From assembly GCF_000526215.1 (NCBI RefSeq), contig NZ_JAFQ01000004.1:8370001-8434000 (forward strand): DNA of 64,000 bases, read 5' to 3'. Positions 29,277-39,192 of this stretch are shown here, in pieces. Made by a program: the position numbers and the translations under genes. The notes below the pieces were generated by a model that had not been told where the DNA came from, ran no database searches, and was given only the letters and a program-made list of their open reading frames with translations. How positions within the stretch are numbered: the first letter of the stretch is position 1; each line of letters begins with the position of its first letter. The stretch is from Nocardia sp. BMG51109. Lineage in GTDB: Bacteria; Actinomycetota; Actinomycetes; Mycobacteriales; Mycobacteriaceae.

Positions 29277-31433
29277 TCAGGACATCCCAGGGAGGAATCG
29301 GACGATGAGGTCGATGATCTTGATCCCGATGAACGGCGCGATGATCCCGCCGACACCGTAGATCGTCAGGTTGCGCGACAACAGCTTCGACGCACTCGAC
29401 GGCGTGTACTTCACGCCGCGCAGCGCCAGCGGGATCAGTGCCACGATGACCAGCGCATTGAAGATCACCGCCGACAGGATCGCCGACTGCGGACTGTGCA
29501 GCCGCATGATGTTCAGCACGTCCAGGCCGGGGAACAGCGCCACGAACAACGCGGGAATGATCGCGAAGTACTTGGCGATGTCGTTGGCGATGGAGAACGT
29601 GGTCAGCGCGCCGCGGGTGATCAGCAGCTGCTTGCCGATCTCCACGATCTCGATCAGCTTGGTCGGATCCGAGTCCAGATCGACCATGTTGCCGGCCTCC
29701 TTGGCCGCCGAGGTGCCGGTGTTCATCGCGACACCGACATCGGCCTGGGCCAGGGCGGGCGCGTCGTTGGTGCCGTCACCGGTCATCGCGACCAGCCTGC
29801 CGCCGTCCTGCTCGCGCTTGATCAGCGCCAGCTTGTCCTCGGGCGTGGCCTCGGCGAGGAAGTCGTCGACACCGGCCTCGTCGGCGATCGCCTTGGCGGT
29901 CAACGGATTGTCGCCGGTGATCATCACCGTCCGGATGCCCATCCGGCGCATCTCGTCGAAACGCTCACGCATGCCCTGCTTCACGACGTCCTTGAGGTGA
30001 ATCACGCCGAGCAGCCGGGCTTTTCCGCCGGAGATCTCGCCGACCACCAGGGGCGTGCCGCCGGAGGCGGAGATGCCGTCGACGGTCTCGCCGACCTCGG
30101 CGGGCACCTCGCCGCCGTGCGCGCGCACCCATTCGGTGACGGCGCTGGCGGCGCCCTTGCGCAGCTGGTGGCCGTCGTGCAGATCCACCCCCGACATGCG
30201 GGTCTGCGCGGTGAACTCCACCCAGTTCGCGCCGGTCAGCTCGCCGGGCGTGCGTTCGCGCAGCCCGTATGCCTGCTTGGCGTACACCACGATCGAGCGC
30301 CCCTCGGGGGTCTCGTCGGCGAGGCTGGAAAGCTGTGCGGCATCGGCGATCTCGTCGGCGGTGACGTCCGGCATCGGCACGAATTCCGAGGCCTGCCGGT
30401 TGCCGAGGGTCACGGTGCCGGTCTTGTCCAGCAGCAGCGTGTTCACGTCGCCGGCGGCCTCGACGGCGCGGCCGGACATCGCCAGCACATTGCGCTGTAC
30501 GAGCCGGTCCATGCCCGCGATGCCGATGGCCGACAGCAACGCGCCGATGGTGGTCGGGATCAGGCACACCAGCAGCGACACCAGCACGATGCCGGTGACG
30601 CCGTGCGCATCCAGCGCCAGGGTGTCCTCGACGCCCGGATTGCTCGCCTTCGCGAAGATCGCCATCGGCTGCAGCGTCGCCACCGCGAACACGAAGATGA
30701 TCGTGAGCGCGGCCAGCAGGATGTTCAGTGCGATCTCGTTCGGCGTCTTCTGCCGGCTGGCGCCCTCGACGAGCGCGATCATCTTGTCGATGAACGAGCC
30801 GCCGGGCTCCTGGGTGACCTCCACGACGATCCGGTCCGACAGCACCGTGGTCCCGCCGGTGACGGCCGAGCGGTCGCCGCCGGACTCGCGGATCACCGGC
30901 GCGGACTCTCCGGTGATGGCCGACTCGTCCACCGACGCAATGCCTTCCACGACATCGCCGTCGCCGGGGATCACCTGTCCGGCCTCGACCACGACGTAGT
31001 CGCCGCGCCGCAGTTCCGGTGCGGGAACCTGCTCCTCGGCACCGCCGGGCCGCCCCGGCTGCCAATTCGCCAGTCGCCGGGCGATGGTGTCGGTCTTGGC
31101 CTTGCGCAGCGTGTCGGCCTGCGCCTTGCCGCGCCCCTCGGCGACGGCCTCGGCCAGATTGGCGAAAAGCACGGTGAGCCAGAGCCATACGACGATGATC
31201 CAGGCGAAGAACGTCGGCTCGGCGATGGCCAGCACGGTCGACCAGACCGCGCCGATCTCGACGATCAGCATCACCGGATTGCGCCACAGGGTGCGCGGAT
31301 CCAGCTTCCGGAACGCCTCGGGCAGCGACTCGATCAGCATCCGCGGGTTGAACAGGCCACTGCCCACGCGGCCGCGGGATCGTGCCGGGGATTCCTGTTT
31401 CGTCTCCGTGGTGTCCAGGGTGGGGGTGGTCAT
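29277..31433 (-). CDS. kdpB: Potassium-transporting ATPase ATP-binding subunit KdpB
   Basis: KdpB is the P-type ATPase subunit that drives KdpA. The 718-residue protein shows the actuator motif [12 protein letters not shown], the phosphorylation motif [15 protein letters not shown], the nucleotide-binding segment with KGAASAV, the hinge [31 protein letters not shown] and [27 protein letters not shown]. It starts ATG at 31431-31433, overlapping the kdpA stop (ATGA). Confidence 0.97.
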   Translation of the reverse strand: MTTPTLDTTETKQESPARSRGRVGSGLFNPRMLIESLPEAFRKLDPRTLWRNPVMLIVEIGAVWSTVLAIAEPTFFAWIIVVWLWLTVLFANLAEAVAEGRGKAQADTLRKAKTDTIARRLANWQPGRPGGAEEQVPAPELRRGDYVVVEAGQVIPGDGDVVEGIASVDESAITGESAPVIRESGGDRSAVTGGTTVLSDRIVVEVTQEPGGSFIDKMIALVEGASRQKTPNEIALNILLAALTIIFVFAVATLQPMAIFAKASNPGVEDTLALDAHGVTGIVLVSLLVCLIPTTIGALLSAIGIAGMDRLVQRNVLAMSGRAVEAAGDVNTLLLDKTGTVTLGNRQASEFVPMPDVTADEIADAAQLSSLADETPEGRSIVVYAKQAYGLRERTPGELTGANWVEFTAQTRMSGVDLHDGHQLRKGAASAVTEWVRAHGGEVPAEVGETVDGISASGGTPLVVGEISGGKARLLGVIHLKDVVKQGMRERFDEMRRMGIRTVMITGDNPLTAKAIADEAGVDDFLAEATPEDKLALIKREQDGGRLVAMTGDGTNDAPALAQADVGVAMNTGTSAAKEAGNMVDLDSDPTKLIEIVEIGKQLLITRGALTTFSIANDIAKYFAIIPALFVALFPGLDVLNIMRLHSPQSAILSAVIFNALVIVALIPLALRGVKYTPSSASKLLSRNLTIYGVGGIIAPFIGIKIIDLIVRFLPGMS

Positions 31434-33106
31434 GAATGGATTCCTTCGGCGAGCGGCCCGAGCGCCAGCGCGGGCAGGAAGGTGAGCGCGACCAGGATGA
31501 TCGTCACGCCGACGACCATGCCCACGAACTGCGGCCGGTGCGTCGGCAGCGTGCCGGCCGACTCGGGCGTACGACCTTGTGCGGCAAGCGATCCGGCCAG
31601 CGCGAGGGCCAGGATGATCGGCACGAAGCGACCGAACACCATGGCCAGGCCGAGCGCCGTGTTGTACCAGTCGGTGTTGCCGGACAGGCCGGCGAACGCC
31701 GAGCCGTTGTTGTTGGCCGCGGAGGTGAACGCGTAGAGCACCTCGGTGAATCCGTGCGGGCCGGTATTGGCCATCCCCGCACGCTGGCCCGGCATCGCCA
31801 TGGCCACCGCGGTACCCACGAGCACGATCAGCGGGCTCACCAGGAAGTAGGTGGCGGCCAGCTTGATCTCGCGCGGAGTGATCTTCTTACCCAGATACTC
31901 CGGCGTGCGGCCGACCATCAGGCCGGCGACGAACACCGTGATCACGGCCAGGATCAACATGCCGTACAGGCCGGCGCCGGTACCACCGGGCGCGACCTCG
32001 CCCAGCTGCATGTTGAACAGCGGCCACAGCCCGCCGAGGCTGGTATAGGAGTCGTGCGCGGAGTCGACCGAACCGGTCGAGGTGAGCGTCGTGGCCGCGG
32101 CGTAGGTCGCCGAATTCGATACGCCGAAGCGGGTTTCCACGTCCGACATCGCCGAGCCGACCGCGGTGGGCACGGTGCCGTGGTGCATCAGCTGGAACGC
32201 GTTGGTCAGCGTCACGCTGAGGATCGCCAGCGTGGCCATCACCGCGGTGATCGCGTACCCGTGCTTCGGGCTGCCGACCATGCGGCCGAACGTGCGCGGC
32301 AGCGAGAAGCTGATCATCAGGATCAGGAAGATCTCGAGCCAGTTCGTCCAGGCCGTCGGGTTCTCGAACGGGTGCGCGGCATTGACGTTGAAGAATCCGC
32401 CGCCGTTGGTGCCCAGTTCCTTGATGACCTCCTGGGAAGCGACCGGACCGCCCGGCAGTGTCTGCGATCCGGTGCCGCCCAGGGTCTGCGCAACCTGGTC
32501 GTAGACGTGGAAGTTCTGCACCATCCCGGCGGCGACGAACACGATCGCGAAGACGAACGCGAGCGGCAGCAGCAGCCGAATGGTTCCCCTCACCAGATCC
32601 ACCCAGAAGTTGCCGAGATCGCCGGTGTCGCGGCGGGCGAAACCGCGGACGAGCGCGATCGCGACGGCGATGCCGACGGCGGCCGAGACGAAGTTCTGCA
32701 CCGCCAGGCCGGCCATCTGCACGGTATGCCCGAGCGTGGACTCCCCGGCGTAGTTCTGCCAGTTCGTATTCGTGACGAAGCTGATGGCGGTGTTCCAGGC
32801 CAGGCCGCCGGTCATCTCGGTGGCCGGATCGGACGGCTGCCACGGCAGGTGCCCCTGCAGCAGTTGCAGGAAGAACAGGAACAGCACGCTGATCGCCGAG
32901 AAGGCCAGCACGCTGCGCGCATACACCGCCCAGTTCTGCTCGACGCCGGGTTGGACGCCGATCAGCCGATAGATGCCCCGCTCCAGCCGGGTGTGCCTAT
33001 CGCCCGCGTACACCCGGTACATGTAGTTGCCGAGCGGGACGTGCACGACGGCGATCGCAATGATCAGGGAGACGACGAACAGCATCCCCGCGATGGTCGT
33101 GTTCAC
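31430..33106 (-). CDS. kdpA: Potassium-transporting ATPase K+-binding subunit KdpA
   Basis: KdpA is the K+-channel-like subunit with ten membrane helices. The 558-residue protein has selectivity-filter-type segments such as [32 protein letters not shown], and [19 protein letters not shown]. It starts with GTG at 33104-33106, immediately after the kdpF stop codon. The operon kdpF-A-B-C is tightly packed. Confidence 0.97.
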   Translation of the reverse strand: MNTTIAGMLFVVSLIIAIAVVHVPLGNYMYRVYAGDRHTRLERGIYRLIGVQPGVEQNWAVYARSVLAFSAISVLFLFFLQLLQGHLPWQPSDPATEMTGGLAWNTAISFVTNTNWQNYAGESTLGHTVQMAGLAVQNFVSAAVGIAVAIALVRGFARRDTGDLGNFWVDLVRGTIRLLLPLAFVFAIVFVAAGMVQNFHVYDQVAQTLGGTGSQTLPGGPVASQEVIKELGTNGGGFFNVNAAHPFENPTAWTNWLEIFLILMISFSLPRTFGRMVGSPKHGYAITAVMATLAILSVTLTNAFQLMHHGTVPTAVGSAMSDVETRFGVSNSATYAAATTLTSTGSVDSAHDSYTSLGGLWPLFNMQLGEVAPGGTGAGLYGMLILAVITVFVAGLMVGRTPEYLGKKITPREIKLAATYFLVSPLIVLVGTAVAMAMPGQRAGMANTGPHGFTEVLYAFTSAANNNGSAFAGLSGNTDWYNTALGLAMVFGRFVPIILALALAGSLAAQGRTPESAGTLPTHRPQFVGMVVGVTIILVALTFLPALALGPLAEGIHS

Positions 33107-33193
33107 CTAGAACCTCTCCGGGAACAGCAGCGCCGCAACGACATACAGGGCGACGCCGACGGCCAGTACCAGACCGATGATGTTCTCCGTCAT
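33107..33193 (-). CDS. kdpF: Potassium-transporting ATPase subunit KdpF
   Basis: This 28-residue, single-helix peptide stabilises the Kdp complex. The sequence MTENIIGLVLAVGVALYVVA then ALLFPERF is a classic KdpF, including the LxxPErF end. The ATG at 33191-33193 overlaps the stop of an upstream 27-codon ORF (ATGA) and has GGAGTGGAG upstream. Confidence 0.95.
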   Translation of the reverse strand: MTENIIGLVLAVGVALYVVAALLFPERF

Positions 33194-33273
33194 AGCCGCT
33201 CCACTCCCCGTTGAATCAGGCCGAGCAGCGCGAAGACCGCGACGGTCAGCAGTGTGAACACCACGACAGACAT
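33190..33273 (-). CDS. 27-residue hydrophobic small protein upstream of kdpF
   Basis: The peptide starts MSVVVFTLLTVAVFALLGLI and ends QRGVERL: one membrane helix followed by a short basic/acidic tail. AAGAGAGG precedes the ATG at 33271-33273 and the stop overlaps the kdpF start (ATGA). Small one-helix ORFs ending in a GxERL-like tail occur before kdpF in other bacteria as far as I recall, but I cannot confirm a named family. It is too short for most gene finders. A second KdpF-like helix in the pump is a reasonable guess. Confidence 0.6.
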   Translation of the reverse strand: MSVVVFTLLTVAVFALLGLIQRGVERL

Positions 33274-33326
33274 GTGGAAAACCTCTCTTGGACAGCGGCA
33301 TACGCAACGCCTATGCCGCAGTGAGT

Positions 33327-33340
33327 CAAATGCCCATTTG
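33327..33340 (-). promoter_or_regulatory. Inverted repeat over the probable kdpFABC promoter
   Basis: CAAATG-CC-CATTTG (33327-33340) is an inverted repeat with a 2-nt centre. On the minus strand its end overlaps TTGACT (33324-33329), a good -35 candidate for kdpFABC; no equally good -10 was found. It is a candidate operator. Confidence 0.4.
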
Positions 33341-33432
33341 GTTGGATTTCGAGAGTGTTGACGCATTCTTAGCGTTCCGGGCGGCCGCCTTGACGGACCG
33401 CTGACGCGCCTCCCCGGCGTGTCACGTCGATG

Positions 33433-33461
33433 CCGTCAAGGTTGCGGCGATTGCCGTCAAG
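33433..33461. promoter_or_regulatory. Direct repeats CCGTCAAG between divergent kdp operons
   Basis: CCGTCAAG occurs at 33433-33440 and 33454-33461, exactly 21 bp apart and each preceded by TG. An inverted copy CTTGACGG lies at 33389-33396. Repeats two helical turns apart between kdpFABC and kdpDE are plausible KdpE sites. The consensus for actinobacterial KdpE is not known to me, so this is inference. Confidence 0.4.
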
Positions 33462-33566
33462 AAGTCGTCAATATTTTCCGTCCCGAGTTACTCACCGGTA
33501 GACAGTGTTGTGCCCGGCCGTGGATATGCGGCCCGGGCGGTGACGACAGTGCGTGAGGAGACAACA

Positions 33567-33710
33567 GTGCCGGATTTCGCGGTCGGCGCCGCGGCGCCCG
33601 CCGGTGTCGCCCACGCGCGGGACCTGTGGACACGCGCGACGGAGACACCGGCCCGCTCGCGCGCGGCGCGGGAGGCCCGGCGACACCGACGCGCGATGAT
33701 GGACGAGTGA
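33567..33710 (+). CDS. 47-codon small ORF coupled to kdpD
   Basis: The peptide starts VPDFAVGAAAPAGVAHARDL and ends in an Arg-rich stretch (EARRHRRAMMDE). A strong GAGGAG lies six bases before the GTG at 33567. The stop TGA overlaps the kdpD GTG (GTGA), so translation of kdpD is probably coupled to it. No membrane helix and no recognised family. It may be a leader ORF or a small regulator. Confidence 0.5.
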   Translation: MPDFAVGAAAPAGVAHARDLWTRATETPARSRAAREARRHRRAMMDE

Positions 33711-36349
33711 AGCGCGGTCGGTTACGCATCTATCTCGGTGCTGCCCCCGGTGTGGGCAAGACCTACGCGATGCTCGGCGAGGCCCATCGGCGCCTGGATC
33801 GCGGGCGCGACGTGGTCGCCGCGGTGGTGGAGACGCACGGCCGCAAGAAGACCGCCGAATCGCTGGAGGGCATCGAGCGCATCCCGCCGGCGCTGATCGA
33901 GTACCGCGGCGCCGCGCTGCCCGAACTCGACGTGCCGGCGGTGCTGCACCGCGCGCCCGCGGTGGTGCTGGTCGACGAGCTCGCGCACACCAACACGCCC
34001 GGCTCGAAGAACGAGAAACGCTGGCAGGACGTGCACGAGCTGCTCGACGCCGGGATCGACGTGATCACCACGGTCAACGTCCAGCACCTGGAGAGCCTGA
34101 ACGACGTCGTCCAGCAGATCACCGGCGTGGTGCAGCGCGAGACCGTGCCCGACTGGGTGGTGCGCGGCGCCGAACAGGTGGAGCTGGTCGACATCACCCC
34201 CGAGGCGCTGCGGCGGCGGATGTCGCACGGCAACGTCTACGCGGCGGAGCAGGTCGACGCCGCGCTGCGCAACTACTTCCGGCCCGGAAACCTCACGGCG
34301 CTGCGGGAACTGGCGCTGCTGTGGCTGGCCGACCAGGTCGACGCGGCGCTGGCCAAGTACCGCGACGACCACAAGATCACCGACACCTGGGAGGCCCGCG
34401 AACGCGTCGTCGTGGCGGTGACCGGCGGCCCGGAGTCGGAGACCATCGTGCGCCGCGCCGGCCGCATCGCCACCAAGTCCAGCGCCGATCTGATCGTCGT
34501 GCACGTGGTGCGCGGCGACGGGCTGGCCGGCGTGTCCACGCAGCGGCTCGCCCGGCTGCGCGATCTGGCCGACGGCCTGGGCGCGAGCCTGCACACCGTG
34601 ACCGGCGAGGACGTGCCGACGGCACTGCTGGGCTTCGCCCGCCAGGTCAACGCGACCCAACTGGTGCTGGGCACCTCCCGCCGCTCGCGCTGGGCCCGCA
34701 TGCTGGACGAGGGCATCGGATCCACCGTGGTGCAGCTGTCGGGGAAGATCGACGTGCACATGGTCACCCACGAGGAGTCCAAACGCGGGTTCCGGTGGTC
34801 GACGGTGACGCCGCGCCGGCGCAAGCTGTCGTCCTGGCTCGCCGCCGTGCTGGTGCCGTCGGTGATCACCGTGGCGTGCTACTTCTGGCTGGACAACCAC
34901 CTGGACCTGGCCGGCGAGAGCGCGCTGTTCTTCACCGGCGTCATCGGGGTATCCCTGCTCGGCGGCGTGGCACCGGCGACGCTGTCGGCGCTGCTCGGCG
35001 GCATGCTGCTGAACTGGTTCTTCGTCTCCCCGCGCTACAGCGTCACCGTCGCCGAGCTCAACAATTTCCTCACCATCGTCGTGATGCTCATGGTGGCGGT
35101 CGCCGTCGCGGCACTGGTCGACATCTCCGCGAAACGCACCCGCGAGGCCCGGCGGGCGTCGCAGCAGGCCGAACTGCTCACACTGTTCGCCGGTGCCGTA
35201 CTGCACGGCGCCGACCTGCACGACCTGCTGGAACGCGCGCGGGAGACGTTCGGGCAGCGCGCGGTCAGCTTCGCGACCGACGACGAGGTGATCGCCCGCG
35301 TGGGCGACGATCCGCCGCGCCGGATCGCCGACGCCGACGTCGCGATCGAGGCCGGCGACGACATGCACTGGCTGCTGCTCTCCGGCCGCAACCTGACCTC
35401 GGGCGACCGGTTGGTGCTCGGCGCGGTAGCCAACCAGGCCGCCGGGCTGCAACAGCGCCGCAGGCTGGCCGACGAGGCACAGGCCGCGGCCGGCGTGCTC
35501 GAGGCCGATCGGCTGCGCCGCGCGCTACTGTCCGCGGTCAGCCACGACCTGCGCACCCCGCTGGCCGCGGCCAAGGCCGCGGTGTCGAGCCTGCGCAGCG
35601 ACGATGTCGAATTCTCGCCGGAGGACACGGCCGAACTGCTGGAGGCCATCGAGGAATCCGTCGATCAGCTCACCAACCTGGTCGGGAACCTGCTCGATTC
35701 CTCGCGGCTGGCGGTGGGCGTGGTGCGGCCGCAGCTGAAGCGGGTGTATCTGGAGGAGGTCGTCAATCGCGCGGTGGTCGGCGTCGGGATGGGCACCCGC
35801 GGCCTGCGCCGCGCGGCGATGAGCCGGCTCGAGGTCGAGGTCGGCGGCGTGTCGGTGCGTGCCGACACCGGACTGCTGGAGCGGGTGCTGGCCAACCTCA
35901 TCGATAACGCGCTGCGCTACTCGCCCAACGACACACCCGTGCGGGTCACCGCCGAGCGCACCGGCAGCCGTGTCGCGGTCACGGTGGTGGATATCGGCCC
36001 CGGGGTGCCGACGGGCGTGGAGGATCAGATGTTCGAGCCGTTCCAGCGGCTCGGCGATCGGGACAACTCCACCGGTGTCGGGCTGGGGTTGTCGGTCGTC
36101 CGCGGATTCGTCGAGGCGATGGGCGGCACCGTGCACGCCGAACCGACCCCGGGCGGCGGTCTCACCATGGTGGTCGACCTGCCGGCCGGCGAGCACACCA
36201 ACGGCGCCCGGGACACCGGTACGGCGGCCGTCGCGGGCCCGGTGCCGGAAACCGATGCGGTGCCGGAAACCGGTGCGGTGCCGGACGGCGGCACGCGATA
36301 CGGCGCCGGACGGCATCAGGGAACGACACGAGGACAGGAGAACGGGTGA
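33707..36349 (+). CDS. kdpD: Sensor histidine kinase KdpD
   Basis: KdpD senses K+ limitation and phosphorylates KdpE. The 880-residue protein starts VKRGRLRIYLGAAPGVGKT, with Walker A at residues 11-19, then the KdpD domain (ETHGRKKTAESLEGIERIPP; VDELAHTNTPGSKNEKRWQDV) and a USP domain. Four helices follow near residues 370-480, then HisKA (AVSHDLRTPLAAAKAAVSSL) and an ATPase domain (NLIDNALRYSPN; GVGLGLSVVRGFVEAMGG). The low-complexity tail repeats VPETDAVPETGAVPDGG. The GTG at 33707 is chosen over 33626 because the conserved domain starts there and it overlaps the small ORF stop. Confidence 0.95.
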   Translation: MKRGRLRIYLGAAPGVGKTYAMLGEAHRRLDRGRDVVAAVVETHGRKKTAESLEGIERIPPALIEYRGAALPELDVPAVLHRAPAVVLVDELAHTNTPGSKNEKRWQDVHELLDAGIDVITTVNVQHLESLNDVVQQITGVVQRETVPDWVVRGAEQVELVDITPEALRRRMSHGNVYAAEQVDAALRNYFRPGNLTALRELALLWLADQVDAALAKYRDDHKITDTWEARERVVVAVTGGPESETIVRRAGRIATKSSADLIVVHVVRGDGLAGVSTQRLARLRDLADGLGASLHTVTGEDVPTALLGFARQVNATQLVLGTSRRSRWARMLDEGIGSTVVQLSGKIDVHMVTHEESKRGFRWSTVTPRRRKLSSWLAAVLVPSVITVACYFWLDNHLDLAGESALFFTGVIGVSLLGGVAPATLSALLGGMLLNWFFVSPRYSVTVAELNNFLTIVVMLMVAVAVAALVDISAKRTREARRASQQAELLTLFAGAVLHGADLHDLLERARETFGQRAVSFATDDEVIARVGDDPPRRIADADVAIEAGDDMHWLLLSGRNLTSGDRLVLGAVANQAAGLQQRRRLADEAQAAAGVLEADRLRRALLSAVSHDLRTPLAAAKAAVSSLRSDDVEFSPEDTAELLEAIEESVDQLTNLVGNLLDSSRLAVGVVRPQLKRVYLEEVVNRAVVGVGMGTRGLRRAAMSRLEVEVGGVSVRADTGLLERVLANLIDNALRYSPNDTPVRVTAERTGSRVAVTVVDIGPGVPTGVEDQMFEPFQRLGDRDNSTGVGLGLSVVRGFVEAMGGTVHAEPTPGGGLTMVVDLPAGEHTNGARDTGTAAVAGPVPETDAVPETGAVPDGGTRYGAGRHQGTTRGQENG

Positions 36350-37044
36350 GCACACCGGTTGCGGCCACCAAGGTGCTCGTGGTCGACGACGAGCCGCAGA
36401 TCCTTCGCGCGCTGCGCATCAACCTGTCGGTCCGCGGCTACGAGGTGATCACGGCCGCCAGCGGGGCGGCCGCGCTGCGCGCCGCGGCGGAAAGACACCC
36501 CGACGTAGTGGTGCTCGACCTGGGACTGCCGGATATGGACGGGATAGACGTGCTGGCCGGGCTGCGCGGCTGGAGCCGGGCACCGGTGCTCGTGCTGTCG
36601 GCGCGGACCGATTCGGCCGACAAGGTGGAGGCGCTGGACGCCGGCGCCGACGACTACGTGACCAAGCCGTTCGGGATGGACGAGCTGCTGGCCCGGCTGC
36701 GCGCCGCGGTCCGCCGCGCCGCCGAGGCGGGCGAGGGCTCCGACCCGGTGGTCGAGACCTCCTCGTTCGTCGTCGACCTGTCGGCGAAGAAGGTCACCAA
36801 GCACGGCCGGGACGTGCACCTCACCCCCACCGAATGGGGCGTGCTCGAGATGCTGGTGCGCAACCAGGGCAAGCTGGTGGGCCGCCGCGAGCTGCTGCGC
36901 GAGGTGTGGGGGCCGTCGTATGCGACCGAAACCCATTATCTGCGTGTCTATCTCGCGCAGTTGCGGCGCAAGCTGGAGGACGATCCGTCGCATCCGAAAC
37001 ATCTGCTGACCGAGGCGGGCATGGGTTACCGGTTCAGTGCCTGA
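36346..37044 (+). CDS. kdpE: Response regulator KdpE
   Basis: The 232-residue OmpR-type regulator has a receiver domain (VLVVDDEPQILRALRINL; VVLDLGLPDMDGIDVL with the phospho-Asp; VLSARTDSADKVEALDAGADDYVTKPF) and a winged-helix domain (HLTPTEWGVLEMLVRNQGKLVGRRELLREVWGP; LRVYLAQLRRKLEDDP). It begins GTG at 36346, overlapping the kdpD stop (GTGA). It is expected to activate the divergent kdpFABC operon. Confidence 0.96.
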   Translation: MSTPVAATKVLVVDDEPQILRALRINLSVRGYEVITAASGAAALRAAAERHPDVVVLDLGLPDMDGIDVLAGLRGWSRAPVLVLSARTDSADKVEALDAGADDYVTKPFGMDELLARLRAAVRRAAEAGEGSDPVVETSSFVVDLSAKKVTKHGRDVHLTPTEWGVLEMLVRNQGKLVGRRELLREVWGPSYATETHYLRVYLAQLRRKLEDDPSHPKHLLTEAGMGYRFSA

Positions 37045-37157
37045 CGGACGGTCCGGGTCGCAGAGGCGACCGAACTCGGGTTCGGCCTGATTCCGGCGCG
37101 CCGCGTACCCGCAACGCCGCACGACGCCCTGCCGGGCCCGGATGGCAGGATCGGGAC

Positions 37158-37616
37158 ATGGCTGAAGATACCGCCGCACGCCCGCCCGCCGCATCCGCCA
37201 CGGCGCCGACCTCGCTGTGGGTCGAGCGCACCGGAACTCGGCGCTACACCGGCCGCAACTCGCGTGGAGCGGAGGTGCTCGTCGGTTCGGAGGGCGTCGA
37301 GGGCGTCTTCACCCCCGGCGAGTTGCTGAAGATCGCGCTGGCCGCCTGCACGGGGATGAGTTCGGACTTCCCGCTGTCGAACCGGCTCGGCGAGAACTAC
37401 GACGTCACCATCCGGGTGTCCGGCGCGGCCGACCGGGAGAACGAGGTCTATCCGGAACTCGACGAGGTGGTCGAGCTGGACCTGTCCGAACTCGACGAGG
37501 CCGGGCGCGAGCGGCTGCTGGTCACCGTTCAGCGCGCCGTCGACAAGGTGTGCACGGTGGGCCGGACGCTGAAGGCCGGAAGCAAGGTGAACCTGTCGTT
37601 CCAGGTGGACGCGTGA
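37158..37616 (+). CDS. OsmC family protein
   Basis: A 152-residue OsmC/Ohr-fold protein. TPGELLKIALAACTGMSSDFPL carries the first reactive cysteine, and AVDKVCTVGRTLKAG the second, the pair used by OsmC-type peroxidases. In mycobacteria an OsmC gene also lies between acyP and fpg; here it lies beside acyP but on the opposite strand to smc and fpg. The ATG at 37158 is supported by the N-terminal length. The substrate (organic hydroperoxide or other) is not known. Confidence 0.88.
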   Translation: MAEDTAARPPAASATAPTSLWVERTGTRRYTGRNSRGAEVLVGSEGVEGVFTPGELLKIALAACTGMSSDFPLSNRLGENYDVTIRVSGAADRENEVYPELDEVVELDLSELDEAGRERLLVTVQRAVDKVCTVGRTLKAGSKVNLSFQVDA

Positions 37617-37638
37617 CGGGCCGCGCGCCGGTGACCCG

Positions 37639-37917
37639 ATGACGGCCGACGTCCGGCTGAGCGCGTGGGTGCACGGCCGGGTGCAGGGCGTCGGGTTCCG
37701 GTGGTGGACCCGTTCGCGGGCACTGGAACTCGGTCTGGCGGGCTACGCGCGTAACACTCGCGACGGTCGCGTCCATGTTCTTGCAGAGGGTCCGCGGGAC
37801 CGATGTGACAGACTGCTGACGTTGTTGCGGTCCGGCAACACGCCTGGCCGCGTCGATCTGGTTGTGGAAGACTGGGGCGCCGCACAGGGCGAATTGACCG
37901 GATTCGAGGAACGGTAG
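37639..37917 (+). CDS. acyP: Acylphosphatase
   Basis: The 92-residue enzyme hydrolyses acyl phosphates. The signature LSAWVHGRVQGVGFRWWTRSRA contains the phosphate loop and the catalytic arginine (VQGVGFR), and GYARNTRDGRVHVLAEG holds the catalytic asparagine. It lies 22 bp after the osmC stop, so the two are likely co-transcribed. Confidence 0.95.
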   Translation: MTADVRLSAWVHGRVQGVGFRWWTRSRALELGLAGYARNTRDGRVHVLAEGPRDRCDRLLTLLRSGNTPGRVDLVVEDWGAAQGELTGFEER

Positions 37918-37941
37918 CGGCGGGGAACAGGGAGTCGATCG

Positions 37942-39192
37942 TTGGCAAGTGAACAGTCCGGCAACCATCCCGGAAACTCTCCGGACCCCCGCAAACCCGA
38001 ATCCGGCGACCCGGCCGCAGACCGGACGGCACCGCAACCCGAGGCACCCGGCGACGCCGAGACCACGGCGCGGATCGACCGTCCGGGGAATGCCGGACCT
38101 CCGGTCCGTCCGGGCAGTTCCGAGCCGCAGGTCCCCGGCGGTCAGCCGGCCGACAGCGAGACCACGGCCCGCATCGACCGGCCGGGTAGCGAAACCCCGG
38201 GCCGCGTGAACGAACCGGGCGACACCGAAACCACCGCCCGCATCGCTCGCCCGGGCGGCAGCGAAGGCCCCGGCCGCCCGGACCGGCCGGACGACACCGA
38301 CGCCACCGTCCACCTCGATCGCCCCGGCGATGAGGACACCGTGCGCATCTCCGGGCAGCCGGGCACCGCACCGCTGCCAGGTCGGCCGGGTGGTCCCGGC
38401 GCGCCGCCGCCCGAACCCCCGTGGGCCGCAGCACCACCCGACCAGCCGGCCGGCGGGCCCCCGCCGACCACTCCGGACCTGTTTCCCCGAGCCGCCGAAC
38501 CGGGCGGCACGGACGTACCCCCGGCCGGCGGGCCCGCCGGTCCCCCGCCGGGCGCACCCGGCGGATTTCCCGGAGCTACCGAATCCGGCGGCATGGGCGT
38601 ACCTCCGCCCGGCGAGACGACCGGCGGACCGGCCGGACCCCCGCGCATGCGGGGCAGCATCCAGCGCCAGGAGCCCGGCGTCACCCAGGCCCGGCCGCCG
38701 ACGGTGGCCGAGGCGCGCGCCCGCGACAAGGCACGCAAACGAGCCGAGGACGCGCAGCGCGCGGCCGAGGAGGCACTGGCGGCCAAGAAGCGCACGCGCA
38801 AGCGGCTGCTGATCGGCGGCGTGGCCGTGGTCGGCATCGCTGCGGTGGTCGGGGGCGGATATCTGGCCTACCGCGCGGTCACCAAGCCGGATGTCACCGC
38901 CTACTGCGTCGTCCGCGACGCCAACGGCCAGGAGGTCCTAGCCCCCGACGACGACTGCGACCGCGCGCAGACCTACTCCACCACCGGCGGCGGCTACTAC
39001 GGCGCGCCGGGGATCTTCCTCTACAACGGCCGCCAGTACAGCTACTACTACGGCGGCAGCAACAACACCGTGGGGCGGCCACCCACGGGCGGCAGCACCG
39101 TCGCGCCGAAGGACGCAACGGTGAAGACCAAGAGCGGCACCGTCGTTCGCGGCGGACTGGGTTCCAAGAGCGGCAGCAGCGGAGGATCGTAG
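37942..39192 (+). CDS. Pro-rich membrane protein with YgiB/DUF1190-like C-terminus
   Basis: The 416-residue protein starts at TTG 37942 (GGGAG seven bases upstream). It has three parts: a disordered N-terminus of about 235 residues rich in Pro, Gly and repeated TTARIDRPG-like units, a charged coiled helix (ARARDKARKRAEDAQRAAEEALAAKKRTRKR), one membrane helix (LLIGGVAVVGIAAVVGGGYLAY), and an exposed C-terminus with two cysteines, GGGYYGAPGIFLYNGRQYSYYYGG and TVVRGGLGSKSGSS. The tail resembles YgiB/DUF1190 proteins, which accompany YgiC-type ATP-grasp enzymes in enterobacteria. The next gene is such an enzyme, which supports that reading. Confidence 0.65.
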   Translation: MASEQSGNHPGNSPDPRKPESGDPAADRTAPQPEAPGDAETTARIDRPGNAGPPVRPGSSEPQVPGGQPADSETTARIDRPGSETPGRVNEPGDTETTARIARPGGSEGPGRPDRPDDTDATVHLDRPGDEDTVRISGQPGTAPLPGRPGGPGAPPPEPPWAAAPPDQPAGGPPPTTPDLFPRAAEPGGTDVPPAGGPAGPPPGAPGGFPGATESGGMGVPPPGETTGGPAGPPRMRGSIQRQEPGVTQARPPTVAEARARDKARKRAEDAQRAAEEALAAKKRTRKRLLIGGVAVVGIAAVVGGGYLAYRAVTKPDVTAYCVVRDANGQEVLAPDDDCDRAQTYSTTGGGYYGAPGIFLYNGRQYSYYYGGSNNTVGRPPTGGSTVAPKDATVKTKSGTVVRGGLGSKSGSSGGS

